From: an uncultured Algibacter sp.
GTDB taxonomy: Bacteria; Bacteroidota; Bacteroidia; Flavobacteriales; Flavobacteriaceae
Length of the DNA: 64,000 nt
Direction: 5' to 3'
Assembly (NCBI RefSeq): GCF_947495675.1
Contig: NZ_CANLZX010000019.1
Location: 1-64,000 of the forward strand
This document shows, in pieces, positions 36,556 through 44,585 of the stretch. The translations under genes and the position numbers were made by a program. Positions within the stretch are counted from its first letter, which is position 1; the number at the start of each line of letters is the position of its first letter. The notes under the pieces are model-generated. The model had not been told where the DNA came from. It worked only from the letters and a program-made list of their open reading frames with translations, and ran no database searches.

Positions 36556-37742
36556 TCTTGTAAATATGAAAAACGCTCGGTTAATTTTCCGTTTTCGGTA
36601 ATTTTGGCACGTTTAAGAATGCCATCGGCATCGTTATTAAAAAAGGCTGGAATAACGTGTTTTAAAAACATCTCGCCAAAACCTTCGCTGGCATCTTGCG
36701 GAAGTTCGCATGGTAAATTATCGACTGCCATTACGGTTATGGCATTGTCGTTTTTAAAATCTATTTCGGTTTCGGTGTCTGGATCGTAGCCATAAATAGG
36801 ATCTGCAATGGTTGATGCTTTTAGTGTTGTTGCTACTGGCCCATCGACATCGCAACTTATATCGGCTACTACTTTTATGTTAAAATCTGCCGATTTTATA
36901 TCGCTTCTAGTATACAGATATGGTGCACCATCGCCATAAAAGTGTCCAGCTATATAATAATGGGTTACTTTAGCAAATCGCATAAAATCTGACTCATATT
37001 TTTCTGGGTGATTAAAAAAATCGAAAACATCCGTTACAGCAGTTTCATCTATTCGTTTATTATAATCTAAGACATCGATTTTACAGTATACAGGCTCGTT
37101 AAAGGTCTTATTTAAATAGTCTTGCACAGAAACACGTTTAATGTGCATGGCGTCTAGCATTTCTTGAGCGCCGTTTGCTACTTTTCCGCTTCCGGTTAAT
37201 AGTATTTTTATGTTTGGTATTTGTAAATTATTGAGCTCGTTTATTAATGCGGCTTGATTTGGTAATGGGCCTGCTTTAGGTAAATTCCAGGTATTGTATT
37301 TTAAACCCCAAGCTCGAAACCCGTTGTAAGCACCAACAATTCCTGCATAACGCCCAAAACCTATTAAGCGAAAGCCTTTATTGCTAACTATAGTTTCGTG
37401 GTCGTAGAGTTCTATATTTTTTTCTAATACGGCTTTTAATAGCTTACGGTTATAGGGTTGCTTTTTTATGGTATGCGAGAAGAAAAAGTATTTTTTTTTT
37501 GGTATTAAGGCATCGATTGGAACTTCTTTTACGCCTAGCATGACATCGCAATCTGAAACATTAGTGCTTACCTCGAACCCGGCATTTTTATACTCTTGAT
37601 CTGAAAACACACGAATATCTGAGCTTTCCACCTTAAAAGTAGCGTTGGGAAATTGGGTTTTAGCTTGTACTAATTTAGTTGGTGAAAACACCACACGACG
37701 ATCTGGCGGGTTTTTACGTTCTTTTATGATAGCGAATTTCAT
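36534..37742 (-). CDS. NAD(P)-dependent oxidoreductase of the AlaDH/saccharopine dehydrogenase family
   Basis: 402 residues. The N-terminal domain opens MKFAIIKERKNPPDRRVVFS, the AlaDH/PNT start with a lysine-rich substrate strand. A Rossmann motif follows (IKILLTGSGKVANGAQEMLD, about 184-203). The C-terminus resembles yeast-type Lys1 more than alanine dehydrogenase. It may act in lysine or related amino acid catabolism; the substrate cannot be set from sequence. Confidence 0.8.
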   Translation of the reverse strand: MKFAIIKERKNPPDRRVVFSPTKLVQAKTQFPNATFKVESSDIRVFSDQEYKNAGFEVSTNVSDCDVMLGVKEVPIDALIPKKKYFFFSHTIKKQPYNRKLLKAVLEKNIELYDHETIVSNKGFRLIGFGRYAGIVGAYNGFRAWGLKYNTWNLPKAGPLPNQAALINELNNLQIPNIKILLTGSGKVANGAQEMLDAMHIKRVSVQDYLNKTFNEPVYCKIDVLDYNKRIDETAVTDVFDFFNHPEKYESDFMRFAKVTHYYIAGHFYGDGAPYLYTRSDIKSADFNIKVVADISCDVDGPVATTLKASTIADPIYGYDPDTETEIDFKNDNAITVMAVDNLPCELPQDASEGFGEMFLKHVIPAFFNNDADGILKRAKITENGKLTERFSYLQDYVDGLE

Positions 37743-37844
37743 AGACTAGTTATTTACTGACACAAATTTATTTTGGTATAAATTTTGAACTAAATGTACT
37801 AGTTTTGAAGTGGTATACAAAGTTTTTTGATAACTTTGCTGCCC

Positions 37845-37944
37845 GCGTTAGGGATGGAGGCTTTGTTGAAGCTCTTTTTGTGTTGTTGCACCTATGCAAC
37901 ACAAAAAAGCGACTGCCGAGAGCCCGACCCTTTTGGGTAACGCC
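37845..37944 (-). repeat. Dispersed structured element, copy 3
   Basis: About 100 bp in reverse orientation. Read on the minus strand it starts GGCGTTACCCAAAAGGGTCG and ends CATCCCTAACGC. The middle carries a long hairpin in which TTTTTTGTGTTG pairs with CAACACAAAAA around a nested GTTGCA/TGCAAC. It ends 29 bases before tmRNA, so tmRNA promoter bases may lie at its edge. Confidence 0.82.
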
Positions 37945-37973
37945 ATAATAATTATTACTATTTCATTTAAATT

Positions 37974-38365
37974 GGGGTCGACTGGTTTTGACAGCGAGAT
38001 TAATTGAACGGTAAGCACGTCGTGTAATGGCATTGATACACGTTAAAGGCTAGACCAAATTTTAAACGGCGAGAATAACTACGCTTTAGCTGCATAATTC
38101 GAATTATAGTAGAATTAGCCTAGGTACACAAGGTGTACAAGCTTTATGTCTCCGGAAAGCCTTGATTGACGGCGTTCCATTTTGAGGCATCGTAAATGTC
38201 AATATAGTTTAAGTAGTGCTTTGATGCTTTTACGAAACTTAAGAAGCTAAGTTATAAGTGGGTTGTCTGTAACCAGCTTATAATCGAAAACCCAAGAATA
38301 GAATAAACGTGTAGAAAGCTCTTTGGTTACTTGTTTGGACGAGAGTTCGATTCTCTCCGACTCCA
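37974..38365 (+). ncRNA. ssrA: Transfer-messenger RNA (tmRNA)
   Basis: 392 nt, from GGGGTCGACTGGTTTTGACA to the T-arm and acceptor GTTCGATTCTCTCCGACTCC, so the ends pair as a tRNA-like domain. The CCA is not encoded. The internal message reads Gly-Glu-Asn-Asn-Tyr-Ala-Leu-Ala-Ala-stop at 38068-38097. It tags proteins from stalled ribosomes for proteolysis, with SmpB. A strong terminator follows. Confidence 0.96.
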
Positions 38366-38369
38366 CAAT

Positions 38370-38417
38370 AAAAAGAGAACAATTTTCAAATTACTTGAAA
38401 AACTGTTCTCTTTTTAT
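38370..38417 (+). terminator. Terminator after tmRNA
   Basis: A 12-bp stem (AAAAAGAGAACA with TGTTCTCTTTTT) around a 22-base loop, ending in a T run that overlaps the stem. It starts 5 bases after the tmRNA end. Confidence 0.85.
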
Positions 38418-38497
38418 TTAAAACGCCCATTATTTAAACCTGTAACGGGTTAATTCTAAAAAAATTAAAAATCCATTTAATTTTGTGTTTTTTAGAC

Positions 38498-38505
38498 TAC
38501 ATTTG
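38498..38505 (+). promoter_or_regulatory. -7 element for the GTPase operon
   Basis: TACATTTG matches TAnnTTTG, 25 bases before the first gene. The only TTG upstream is 12 bases away, not 19-21, so the -33 box is missing or unlike the consensus. Confidence 0.5.
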
Positions 38506-38529
38506 TATTAATAGCTAATAACCCTGATC

Positions 38530-38892
38530 ATGAAAGAACAAGTAAAAGAAGAAACTAAGGAACCTTTGAATGGCAATTCTAATAATGCTAATTCAAAAAT
38601 TGACGCCATTAAAGAATTGATTTTTGGTGAGAATATTCAAGCTTATAATTCTGAATTTGAAGCTTTAAAAGCAGATATTTTATCTAAAAAAGAAGAGTTA
38701 CAAAATTTAATAAGTACAGTTGAATCTGAGCTTTTACAAAATATTGATACTTTAAGTACAGATATAAATATTAGAATTTCTGATCTTGAAAATTCTTTGA
38801 ATGATAAGATGGACAATCTTGATGATAAAAAAGTAAACCGTAAATTACTTAGCGAACTTTTTATTAAGTTGGGAGAAAAAATTAGTGATTAA
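38530..38892 (+). CDS. Coiled-coil protein, first gene of the GTPase operon
   Basis: 120 residues with no signal peptide or membrane helix. After a Glu/Lys/Asn-rich start, IDAIKELIFGENIQAYNSEF (24-43) leads into a long heptad-like region (about 44-106) and a C-terminal helix RKLLSELFIKLGEKI. The motif IKELIFGEN resembles IKDILLTDE at the start of the next protein, so the two may share a head and interact. I know of similar short proteins next to GTPase genes only by impression. Function unknown. Confidence 0.65.
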   Translation: MKEQVKEETKEPLNGNSNNANSKIDAIKELIFGENIQAYNSEFEALKADILSKKEELQNLISTVESELLQNIDTLSTDINIRISDLENSLNDKMDNLDDKKVNRKLLSELFIKLGEKISD

Positions 38893-38906
38893 ACCCTACG
38901 ACACTA

Positions 38907-39725
38907 ATGAATCAAGATGAAAAACTAAGTATCATTAAAGATATTCTGCTTACTGATGAGCGGGAGTTTGCTTCATCTATTGAAAAAAAAATAAAAATTC
39001 TAGAGAAAACCATTAATGAAAAGAAAAACCTATCTACAAAGGTTGATCCTATAATTGATGAAAAGTTAAAAGAATTTATTGAAGAAATCCCAAAATCACT
39101 TGGTCCTACAATTACAGAAGCTTTAAAGAAAGAAATTACAAACTCGAAAGATGCTGTAGTAGAAGCACTTTTCCCTATCCTTGGAAAAATGGTGAAAAGG
39201 TATGTACAACATGAGATGAAATTGTTGTCTGAAAGAATAAACAATCAAGTAAATAACACTTTTTCTTTTAAACGCTTTTTTAGAAAAGCAAAATCGAAAA
39301 CTACTGGTATAAATGAATCTGATTTAATCATTCAAGAACAAACCAATACCAAAATTGAACAGGTTATAATTATTGAAAAAGGCTCAGGACTATTATTAGC
39401 TGAAATTTCAAAAAACAAAATGGCTGATGAAGATATGGTAGCTGGAATGTTAACCGCTATAAAAAGTTTTGTTGAAGATGCTTTTAAAGAAGAAAGTCAA
39501 GATTTACAATATATTGAATATGACCATTATCATATACATCTACAAAACTTCTCTTCTTTTTATATAGCTGTAGTAGTATCTGGTGCATATAATGTTATTT
39601 TTAAAGATAAATTAGAAGATAAAATACTGGATTTTACCAGCAAACAAAAAGTATTTGACATCTTAAAAAACAAAAATATACTAAATCAAAAATTAGAAGA
39701 ATTCTTTAATAATGGCAATATCTAA
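38907..39725 (+). CDS. Coiled-coil protein with possible Roadblock/LC7-like C-terminal domain
   Basis: 272 residues, cytoplasmic. Part 1 (8-115) is helical, with IIKDILLTDEREFASSIEKK, KVDPIIDEKLKEFIEEIPKS and AVVEALFPILGKMVKRYV, resembling the N-terminal part of proteins labelled OmpA-like in databases. A basic linker follows. Part 2 (150-245) has strand-strand-helix-three strands-helix order: EQVIIIEKGSGLLLAEI, AGMLTAIKSFVEDAF, YIEYDHYHIHLQ, YIAVVVSGAY, DKLEDKILDF. This is the Roadblock/longin order of MglB-type GTPase regulators. It overlaps the GTPase gene by 14 bases. Confidence 0.6.
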   Translation: MNQDEKLSIIKDILLTDEREFASSIEKKIKILEKTINEKKNLSTKVDPIIDEKLKEFIEEIPKSLGPTITEALKKEITNSKDAVVEALFPILGKMVKRYVQHEMKLLSERINNQVNNTFSFKRFFRKAKSKTTGINESDLIIQEQTNTKIEQVIIIEKGSGLLLAEISKNKMADEDMVAGMLTAIKSFVEDAFKEESQDLQYIEYDHYHIHLQNFSSFYIAVVVSGAYNVIFKDKLEDKILDFTSKQKVFDILKNKNILNQKLEEFFNNGNI

Positions 39726-40200
39726 AAAAATTGTTTTAATAGGGCATTTTGGAGTTGGCAAAACTTCATTAATTAGACGCTTTGTTGAAAATGCTTTTAC
39801 AGAAGATTACAAAGTTACCATTGGGGTACATATTTCCAAAAAAAACATTGAAATACCTGAAGAAGAAACTGTTTCGTTAATTATTTGGGATTTAGAAGGT
39901 CAAGATGATATAAAAAACACCAGACCATCATATCTACTAGGAACTAATGGATTTATTTATGTGTTTGATTTATCTAGACCTGTTACCTTCGAAAATCTAG
40001 ATTCTGAAGTAACGTATTTAAAAGAAAACTTCCCGAATACGCCAGTTAAAGTTGTTGGAAACAAAATGGATCTAGTAAATAAAGTATATTTATCTGATTA
40101 CAACGATGTTTTTAAACCACTTGTCGATTTTTATGTAAGTGCTAAAACTGGTAGTAGAGTTGAATTACTTTTTTCTAAATTAGCTAAAGAGTTAATTTAA
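39712..40200 (+). CDS. Ras/Rab-like small GTPase
   Basis: 162 residues, a single G domain. G1 GHFGVGKT (11-18), G2 Thr36, G3 DLEGQ (60-64) with the catalytic Gln, G4 NKMD (117-120), G5 SAK (143-145): all five motifs are intact, with Rab-like spacing. No C-terminal lipid site is present. Bacterial members of this type include MglA and others with unknown roles. Gene order, between a possible Roadblock protein and a histidine kinase, suggests a GTP switch feeding the kinase. Confidence 0.92.
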   Translation: MAISKKIVLIGHFGVGKTSLIRRFVENAFTEDYKVTIGVHISKKNIEIPEEETVSLIIWDLEGQDDIKNTRPSYLLGTNGFIYVFDLSRPVTFENLDSEVTYLKENFPNTPVKVVGNKMDLVNKVYLSDYNDVFKPLVDFYVSAKTGSRVELLFSKLAKELI

Positions 40201-40205
40201 AAGCC

Positions 40206-41732
40206 ATGCTAGAAGCATATAAAAAGAAATATTATAAAAATAATTTTCAATACATTTTAGTTGACAATTCAGGTAAAATTATAGAAACTGACGATGCTAT
40301 TTTTCATATAGATGCTAATATACAACTACAAAGCATTCACCCATTTTTTGAAATTTTAAATAATCTATTACAAATTGAAAATGAAAGTTTCGATTTTACT
40401 TGTATTAATTTAGATTTTGAAGACAAACTTTTTGTAGTTGACATTACAATACATTCTCATAAAAACAATGAAAACCTCATCATTCTAGAGAATTTAACAA
40501 ACCACTATAATAACTACCAACTTACTGCCCAAACAAGAAATGAATCCATAATAAATTCTCAGATATTAGAATTAAAAAATGAGTACTTACTAGAAAAGGA
40601 AACATTTAAAAACAATTTTATTGCTAATTTTAGTCATCAATTAAGAAACCCAATTACGGCTTCAATAATATTTAGTGATTTATTAATAAATAGTGATTTA
40701 AGCTCTGAACAGAAAAACTACCTTGATATAATTCAGTCTGCAAATAAAGATTTAAAAAGCAGGATAGAAGACATTTTAGATATTTCTAAAATTGAATCTG
40801 GTAAGTTAATTTTAATTGAAAAAGATTTTAATTTAAAAAAACTTTTAAAAGAGATTAATGATGGCTACAAAATATTAGCTGTAAAAAAAGGCTTAGAATT
40901 TAATTTTAATATAGATGATGCTCTCCCTGAATTTATTAAAGGAGACCAATATAGATTAAAACAAATTATTGGCAACCTTCTTAACAACGCTATATCTTTT
41001 ACAGATAAAGGGTTCATTAATTTTAATATATCCCTAAACTATATTCGTGCAAAAAAAGCAAGTATTCGCATTGAAGTTTGTGATACAGGTTGTGGTATAG
41101 AAAAACAAAATATTGATTCCATTTTTGAAAGGTTTACAAAAATTGAATCTGAAACTCAAATTGATAATGGTAATGGACTTGGGCTAGCAATAGTAAAATA
41201 TTTAATTACTGAAATGAATGGCAGTATTAACGTTGAAAGTGAAATTAATAAAGGTTCAAATTTTACTTGTAACCTTAGTTTTAAACTTTCTTATGAAAGC
41301 CATAGTATAAATAAAGTTTTACTAAAAAAGCAATTACCTAGTCTAGAAAAAAAATACCATATCCTATTAGTTGAAGACTCAGATTTAATACAACTCACTA
41401 TTTTAAAAACATTGGCTGCTACAAATAATTTTTACTTAAATATTATTTCAAAAGGAGAAGAGTTAATAACAAATATTATTAATGAAGATGTAGATTTAAT
41501 ACTTTTAGCAAATACTATTCAAGGTTTTTCTGCAATGAATTTAGCTGCCTCAGTTCGTAGCCTTTCAAAAGAATATAAAAAAACACCCATTATTGTATTG
41601 TCTACAAGAGCTTACAAAGATGATATAAAGTTATTTAAACAATCTGGTGTAAATGATGTTATCGCTAAACCTTTTGATGACAAAAAACTTTTAGATACAA
41701 TATATAAACACCTAAATAAGAAGCGTAAATAA
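40206..41732 (+). CDS. Hybrid histidine kinase with degenerate receiver
   Basis: 508 residues, soluble. A PAS-like N-terminus (1-100) and coiled coil (110-135) lead to the dimerisation helix with phospho-His144 (ANFSHQLRNPI), then the ATPase domain: N-box IIGNLLNNAISFTDKG, G1 CDTGCGIE, G2 NGNGLGLAI. The C-terminal receiver (384-508) keeps the acidic pair (Glu390, Asp391), Thr467 and Lys488, but the phospho-acceptor position is Ala435 (DLILLA). It probably signals by conformation or protein contact. It begins 5 bases after the GTPase stop. Confidence 0.92.
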   Translation: MLEAYKKKYYKNNFQYILVDNSGKIIETDDAIFHIDANIQLQSIHPFFEILNNLLQIENESFDFTCINLDFEDKLFVVDITIHSHKNNENLIILENLTNHYNNYQLTAQTRNESIINSQILELKNEYLLEKETFKNNFIANFSHQLRNPITASIIFSDLLINSDLSSEQKNYLDIIQSANKDLKSRIEDILDISKIESGKLILIEKDFNLKKLLKEINDGYKILAVKKGLEFNFNIDDALPEFIKGDQYRLKQIIGNLLNNAISFTDKGFINFNISLNYIRAKKASIRIEVCDTGCGIEKQNIDSIFERFTKIESETQIDNGNGLGLAIVKYLITEMNGSINVESEINKGSNFTCNLSFKLSYESHSINKVLLKKQLPSLEKKYHILLVEDSDLIQLTILKTLAATNNFYLNIISKGEELITNIINEDVDLILLANTIQGFSAMNLAASVRSLSKEYKKTPIIVLSTRAYKDDIKLFKQSGVNDVIAKPFDDKKLLDTIYKHLNKKRK

Positions 41733-41863
41733 AAACTTGCTTTCAATTTAGTTAGTGACTTATTTAACTGAAGCTTATCTAAATACAAATAAGTCTGCAA
41801 TTATAATATAATTAATACTAATAAAAGTATAACTTTAGGGCTTTTAGCCTAAATTAAAAAAAT

Positions 41864-41906
41864 AAAAAGAAGCTCCTACAATATATATTATAGGAGCTTC
41901 TTTTTT
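41864..41906. terminator. Bidirectional terminator
   Basis: A long stem (AAAAAGAAGCTCCTA with TAGGAGCTTCTTTTT) around a 12-base AT loop, with A before and T after. It lies between the convergent ends of the kinase gene and the small membrane protein gene and can serve both. Confidence 0.88.
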
Positions 41907-41920
41907 TAAAAAAGATAAAA

Positions 41921-42190
41921 TTAACCAACTTTTTGCTTTTCTTTCATCTTTTTTAACAACATTAATTCATGTTGTATTTCTTCTTTTCTTTCATTAAACT
42001 TTCTTACTCTTTCATCAATAAATTCTTGATTTCTAATACGAGCTTGACGTCTTAATTCTGCTTTTTCTAGTTCTTGTTGCTGATACTTTTTTTGCTTCAT
42101 TTTCTCTCTGGCAACAGAAAGATAAGAAAACCCGTATATGCTCAAAAACAAAAGGCCAATGATACTTAATATGATGATACCGTTATCCAT
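41921..42190 (-). CDS. Small membrane protein with coiled-coil tail
   Basis: 89 residues: one N-terminal hydrophobic helix (GIIILSIIGLLFLSIYGFSY, about 4-23) and a long charged helix (about 28-88) rich in Glu, Lys, Arg and Gln. No family that I recognise. It stands alone, ending at the bidirectional terminator. Confidence 0.6.
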   Translation of the reverse strand: MDNGIIILSIIGLLFLSIYGFSYLSVAREKMKQKKYQQQELEKAELRRQARIRNQEFIDERVRKFNERKEEIQHELMLLKKMKEKQKVG

Positions 42191-42347
42191 ATTATAAATA
42201 ATTTAAAATGCTATTAATCAATTATTTCTAAAAAATAAACCAAAAAATTAAGATTTTGATAATTTAATGATCTATTTCAATACAAAAAAAAGAAAACTAT
42301 TTCTGTGTAGAAAATAAAAAAGGTGAAGTACTTAAAAAGTAGTTAAA

Positions 42348-42364
42348 AGAGCAAAAACAGCTCT
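42348..42364 (-). terminator. Weak terminator after the rhodanese genes
   Basis: A 5-bp stem (AGAGC with GCTCT) and a 7-base loop, followed by TTTT on the minus strand, about 40 bases past the rhodanese lipoprotein stop. Confidence 0.4.
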
Positions 42365-42406
42365 ATTAAATATAATTTATTGGATCCTTAATTTTTAATT
42401 TAAAAA

Positions 42407-42802
42407 TTAGTTAGATTCTACTTTTAATCCTGCTTTTCTCCAATTTATAATTCCACCCTCTAATTCATAGATTTCATTAAAACCTAATTCTTTAAAAATA
42501 GAAATACTTCTAGCACTTCGCTTACCGGAACGGCAATAAATATAAACAGGTTTTTTAGTATCTAATAACTCTAAACTATCGGTAAATTTTTCTGAGTTGT
42601 AATTGATATTTAGTGCATTACTTATATAACCACTACGAAACTCCTTAAGTGTCCTTACATCTATTAGTTGAATATTTGCATTACTTAAAGAGTCTTTAAA
42701 TACTTCTGGACTTAACTTTATAGAATTATCATTTGAAATTGACTGGCAACTCGCAATAAAAATTGTAAAAATAAAACAGCTTAAAAAAAATAATCGATTC
42801 AT
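42407..42802 (-). CDS. Rhodanese-domain lipoprotein
   Basis: 131 residues with a lipoprotein signal (FIFTIFIASC, lipid Cys at about 19). The single rhodanese domain has the catalytic loop YIYCRSGKRSAR (Cys about 91) and IQLIDVRTLKEFRSGYI. It transfers sulfur or senses sulfur/redox state at the inner or outer membrane. It is 12 bases from a cytoplasmic rhodanese gene, an unusual pair of the same family in two compartments. Confidence 0.88.
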   Translation of the reverse strand: MNRLFFLSCFIFTIFIASCQSISNDNSIKLSPEVFKDSLSNANIQLIDVRTLKEFRSGYISNALNINYNSEKFTDSLELLDTKKPVYIYCRSGKRSARSISIFKELGFNEIYELEGGIINWRKAGLKVESN

Positions 42803-42814
42803 AATATTTAATTA

Positions 42815-43129
42815 TTATAAATCTACAACATCACCAGTCCACTCTAACATACCTCCTTCTAGGTTGTAAGCATTTTCAAAGCCTAATTGTTCCATAATTT
42901 CACATGCTTTTCCGCTTCTATTTCCAGAACGACAATACACATAGTAATTTTTACTTTTATCAAGCTCTTCAATTTCATTAATAAATTCTTGACCTTTGTA
43001 AATATCTAAATGAATGGCATTTTTAATAATTCCTTCTGCAACTTCAGCATCTGTTCTTACATCCAGTATTACAGCATTATCATCTTTAGCTAGCTGCTCT
43101 ACCCATTCTTCTTGTGTTAAATCTTCCAT
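42815..43129 (-). CDS. Cytoplasmic rhodanese-domain protein
   Basis: 104 residues from ATG 43129 (MEDLTQEEWVEQLAKDDNAV); an upstream in-frame ATG at 43156 would add nine residues with no homology value. The domain has VILDVRTDAEVAEGIIKNA and the active-site loop YVYCRSGNRSGKAC. It probably moves sulfane sulfur. It pairs with the lipoprotein version downstream. Confidence 0.88.
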   Translation of the reverse strand: MEDLTQEEWVEQLAKDDNAVILDVRTDAEVAEGIIKNAIHLDIYKGQEFINEIEELDKSKNYYVYCRSGNRSGKACEIMEQLGFENAYNLEGGMLEWTGDVVDL

Positions 43130-43185
43130 GTTATTTTTTAAATATTGATGTTGCACAAAATTAATACAACTAAACTTATAGACGA

Positions 43186-43215
43186 AAAAAAATCCGAAGT
43201 ATTACACCTCGGATT
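43186..43215 (-). terminator. Terminator after the peroxiredoxin-like gene
   Basis: A 7-bp stem (AATCCGA with TCGGATT) followed on the minus strand by eight T. It separates the thioredoxin-fold genes from the rhodanese genes. Confidence 0.75.
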
Positions 43216-43235
43216 CATATTAAATTTATAATTGA

Positions 43236-43853
43236 TTAAACTTTAATAGAACAACCAATAGCTTTTGTTTCCTTTTGTTGAACTTCTTCTCCTTTTAATA
43301 AGGCATCTACAGCGTTTTCTACAAACTTAACTTTAACTGCAGATGCATCTTTATGGTTATCATCAATAGCTCCAATATACTTAACAATATTTCCTTTATT
43401 TGTTTTTTCAAGTATATAAATATGAGGTGTTTTTGTTGCCCCAAATTTTGGGTAAACTTTTTGACCTTCGTCAATTAAATAAGGAAAAGTAAAACCTTTT
43501 TCTTCTGCTCTTTTTTTCATTTCTGGCAAAGCATCTCCTGGTTTAACATCTGTATTGTTTGGCATAATAGCAATTACAGGGTAGCCTTTTGCAGCATATT
43601 TTTCATTTAATGCTTGTACTCTGTCTTCATACATTACCGCAAACGGACATGTATTACAAGTAAATGTTACAATAAAACCTTTAGCGTCTTTATAATCTGC
43701 TAAAGAAACCATATTACCATCTATATTTTTTAAAGAAAAATCTTCGGCAACATCTCCAATTTCATACCCATTGTGTGTGGTTTTGTTAAGAGTAAAAGCA
43801 CTAATAAAAAGCAAAAGAATTGCGACTGGCACTAATTTGACAAACTTTTTCAT
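43236..43853 (-). CDS. Exported thioredoxin-fold protein (AhpC/TSA-like)
   Basis: 205 residues with a signal-like helix (KLVPVAILLLFISAFTL). The domain has EDFSLKNIDGNMVSLADYKD and VTFTCNTCPFAVMYEDRV, a TCNTCPF site with both Cys, and a FPYLIDEGQKVYPKFGATKT strand. This is the redoxin type that acts as a thiol-disulfide or peroxide reductant outside the cytoplasm. It follows the TlpA-like gene by 9 bases. Confidence 0.87.
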   Translation of the reverse strand: MKKFVKLVPVAILLLFISAFTLNKTTHNGYEIGDVAEDFSLKNIDGNMVSLADYKDAKGFIVTFTCNTCPFAVMYEDRVQALNEKYAAKGYPVIAIMPNNTDVKPGDALPEMKKRAEEKGFTFPYLIDEGQKVYPKFGATKTPHIYILEKTNKGNIVKYIGAIDDNHKDASAVKVKFVENAVDALLKGEEVQQKETKAIGCSIKV

Positions 43854-43862
43854 ATCTCATTT

Positions 43863-44408
43863 TTAATTTAAAAATTGTTTAACTTCTTTTTCTAATTCTT
43901 CATAATTGAATGATTGTTCATAAAACTGTTTTTTATCATTCTTATATATTATGGTAGCTGGTATTGAACCAGACCAATTTTCATCAACTTTAGGAATCCA
44001 TGTATTCATATCGGCATCATCCAATACAATTACTTTTGATGCTAGTTTATTCTCTTTTATAAAAGGTTTTAGTTTTTTATCATACAAATGCGGAAAATCT
44101 AAACTTACTAATATCACTTCAACATTTTTGTTTTTATAATCTGCATTCAACTTTTCAAAAAAAGGAAGCTCCTTTACGCACGGTGCACACCAAGTGGCCC
44201 AAAAATTAATGACATAAGTTTTATCATCTTTCTTATTTAAAAAATCTTCAAAGCCTAAATAATCATATATTTCAAGTTCTATATCACCTGAAACATCTTC
44301 ATTCTTGGCAACTTTTTCTGTAGTTTGATTATCTACTTTAGCTGTTTTATTTTTTTCTTTACAGCCTACCATTAAAAGAATGGCAACAATTAATACATTT
44401 AACTTCAT
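43863..44408 (-). CDS. TlpA-like thioredoxin lipoprotein
   Basis: 181 residues from ATG 44408 (MKLNVLIVAILLMVGCKEKN); this gives a proper lipobox MVGC. The longer frame from 44504 would hide it. The thioredoxin fold has the active site WATWCAPCVKELP and TYVINFW before it. It reduces or isomerises disulfides of exported proteins. It is divergent from the trp promoter. Confidence 0.88.
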   Translation of the reverse strand: MKLNVLIVAILLMVGCKEKNKTAKVDNQTTEKVAKNEDVSGDIELEIYDYLGFEDFLNKKDDKTYVINFWATWCAPCVKELPFFEKLNADYKNKNVEVILVSLDFPHLYDKKLKPFIKENKLASKVIVLDDADMNTWIPKVDENWSGSIPATIIYKNDKKQFYEQSFNYEELEKEVKQFLN

Positions 44409-44484
44409 AAGCATAAAATTAATTAATACTTCTTTGCATTTCCTATAGTTTAACAAACTTTTATGTAAAAAATGTTTCAAAGTT

Positions 44485-44515
44485 TTGTGTATAACTATTT
44501 TCATTTCTATATTTG
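44485..44515 (+). promoter_or_regulatory. trp operon promoter
   Basis: TTG (44485-44487), 20 bases, TATATTTG (44508-44515): a full TTG/TAnnTTTG match. Start of the leader peptide is 20 bases further on. Confidence 0.82.
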
Positions 44516-44534
44516 AACCAGTTAAAACAATAAA

Positions 44535-44582
44535 ATGAACACAATTTTAAATAATACTTGGTGGTGGTGCTTTCGAAACTAA
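44535..44582 (+). CDS. trpL: trp leader peptide with three adjacent Trp codons
   Basis: A 15-codon frame: Met-Asn-Thr-Ile-Leu-Asn-Asn-Thr-Trp-Trp-Trp-Cys-Phe-Arg-Asn-stop. The three TGG codons (44559-44567) are where a ribosome would stall when Trp-tRNA is short. With the promoter just upstream and the terminator at 44628 this is a classic attenuation leader for the trp operon. Confidence 0.88.
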   Translation: MNTILNNTWWWCFRN

Positions 44583-44585
44583 TAT

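Noticed and set aside
37848..38033. 61-codon minus-strand frame
   Set aside because: It overlaps the repeat element and the 5' part of tmRNA; chance frame.
44409..44504. Longer start for the TlpA-like protein
   Set aside because: The added 32 residues hide a clean lipoprotein signal; ATG 44408 is preferred.
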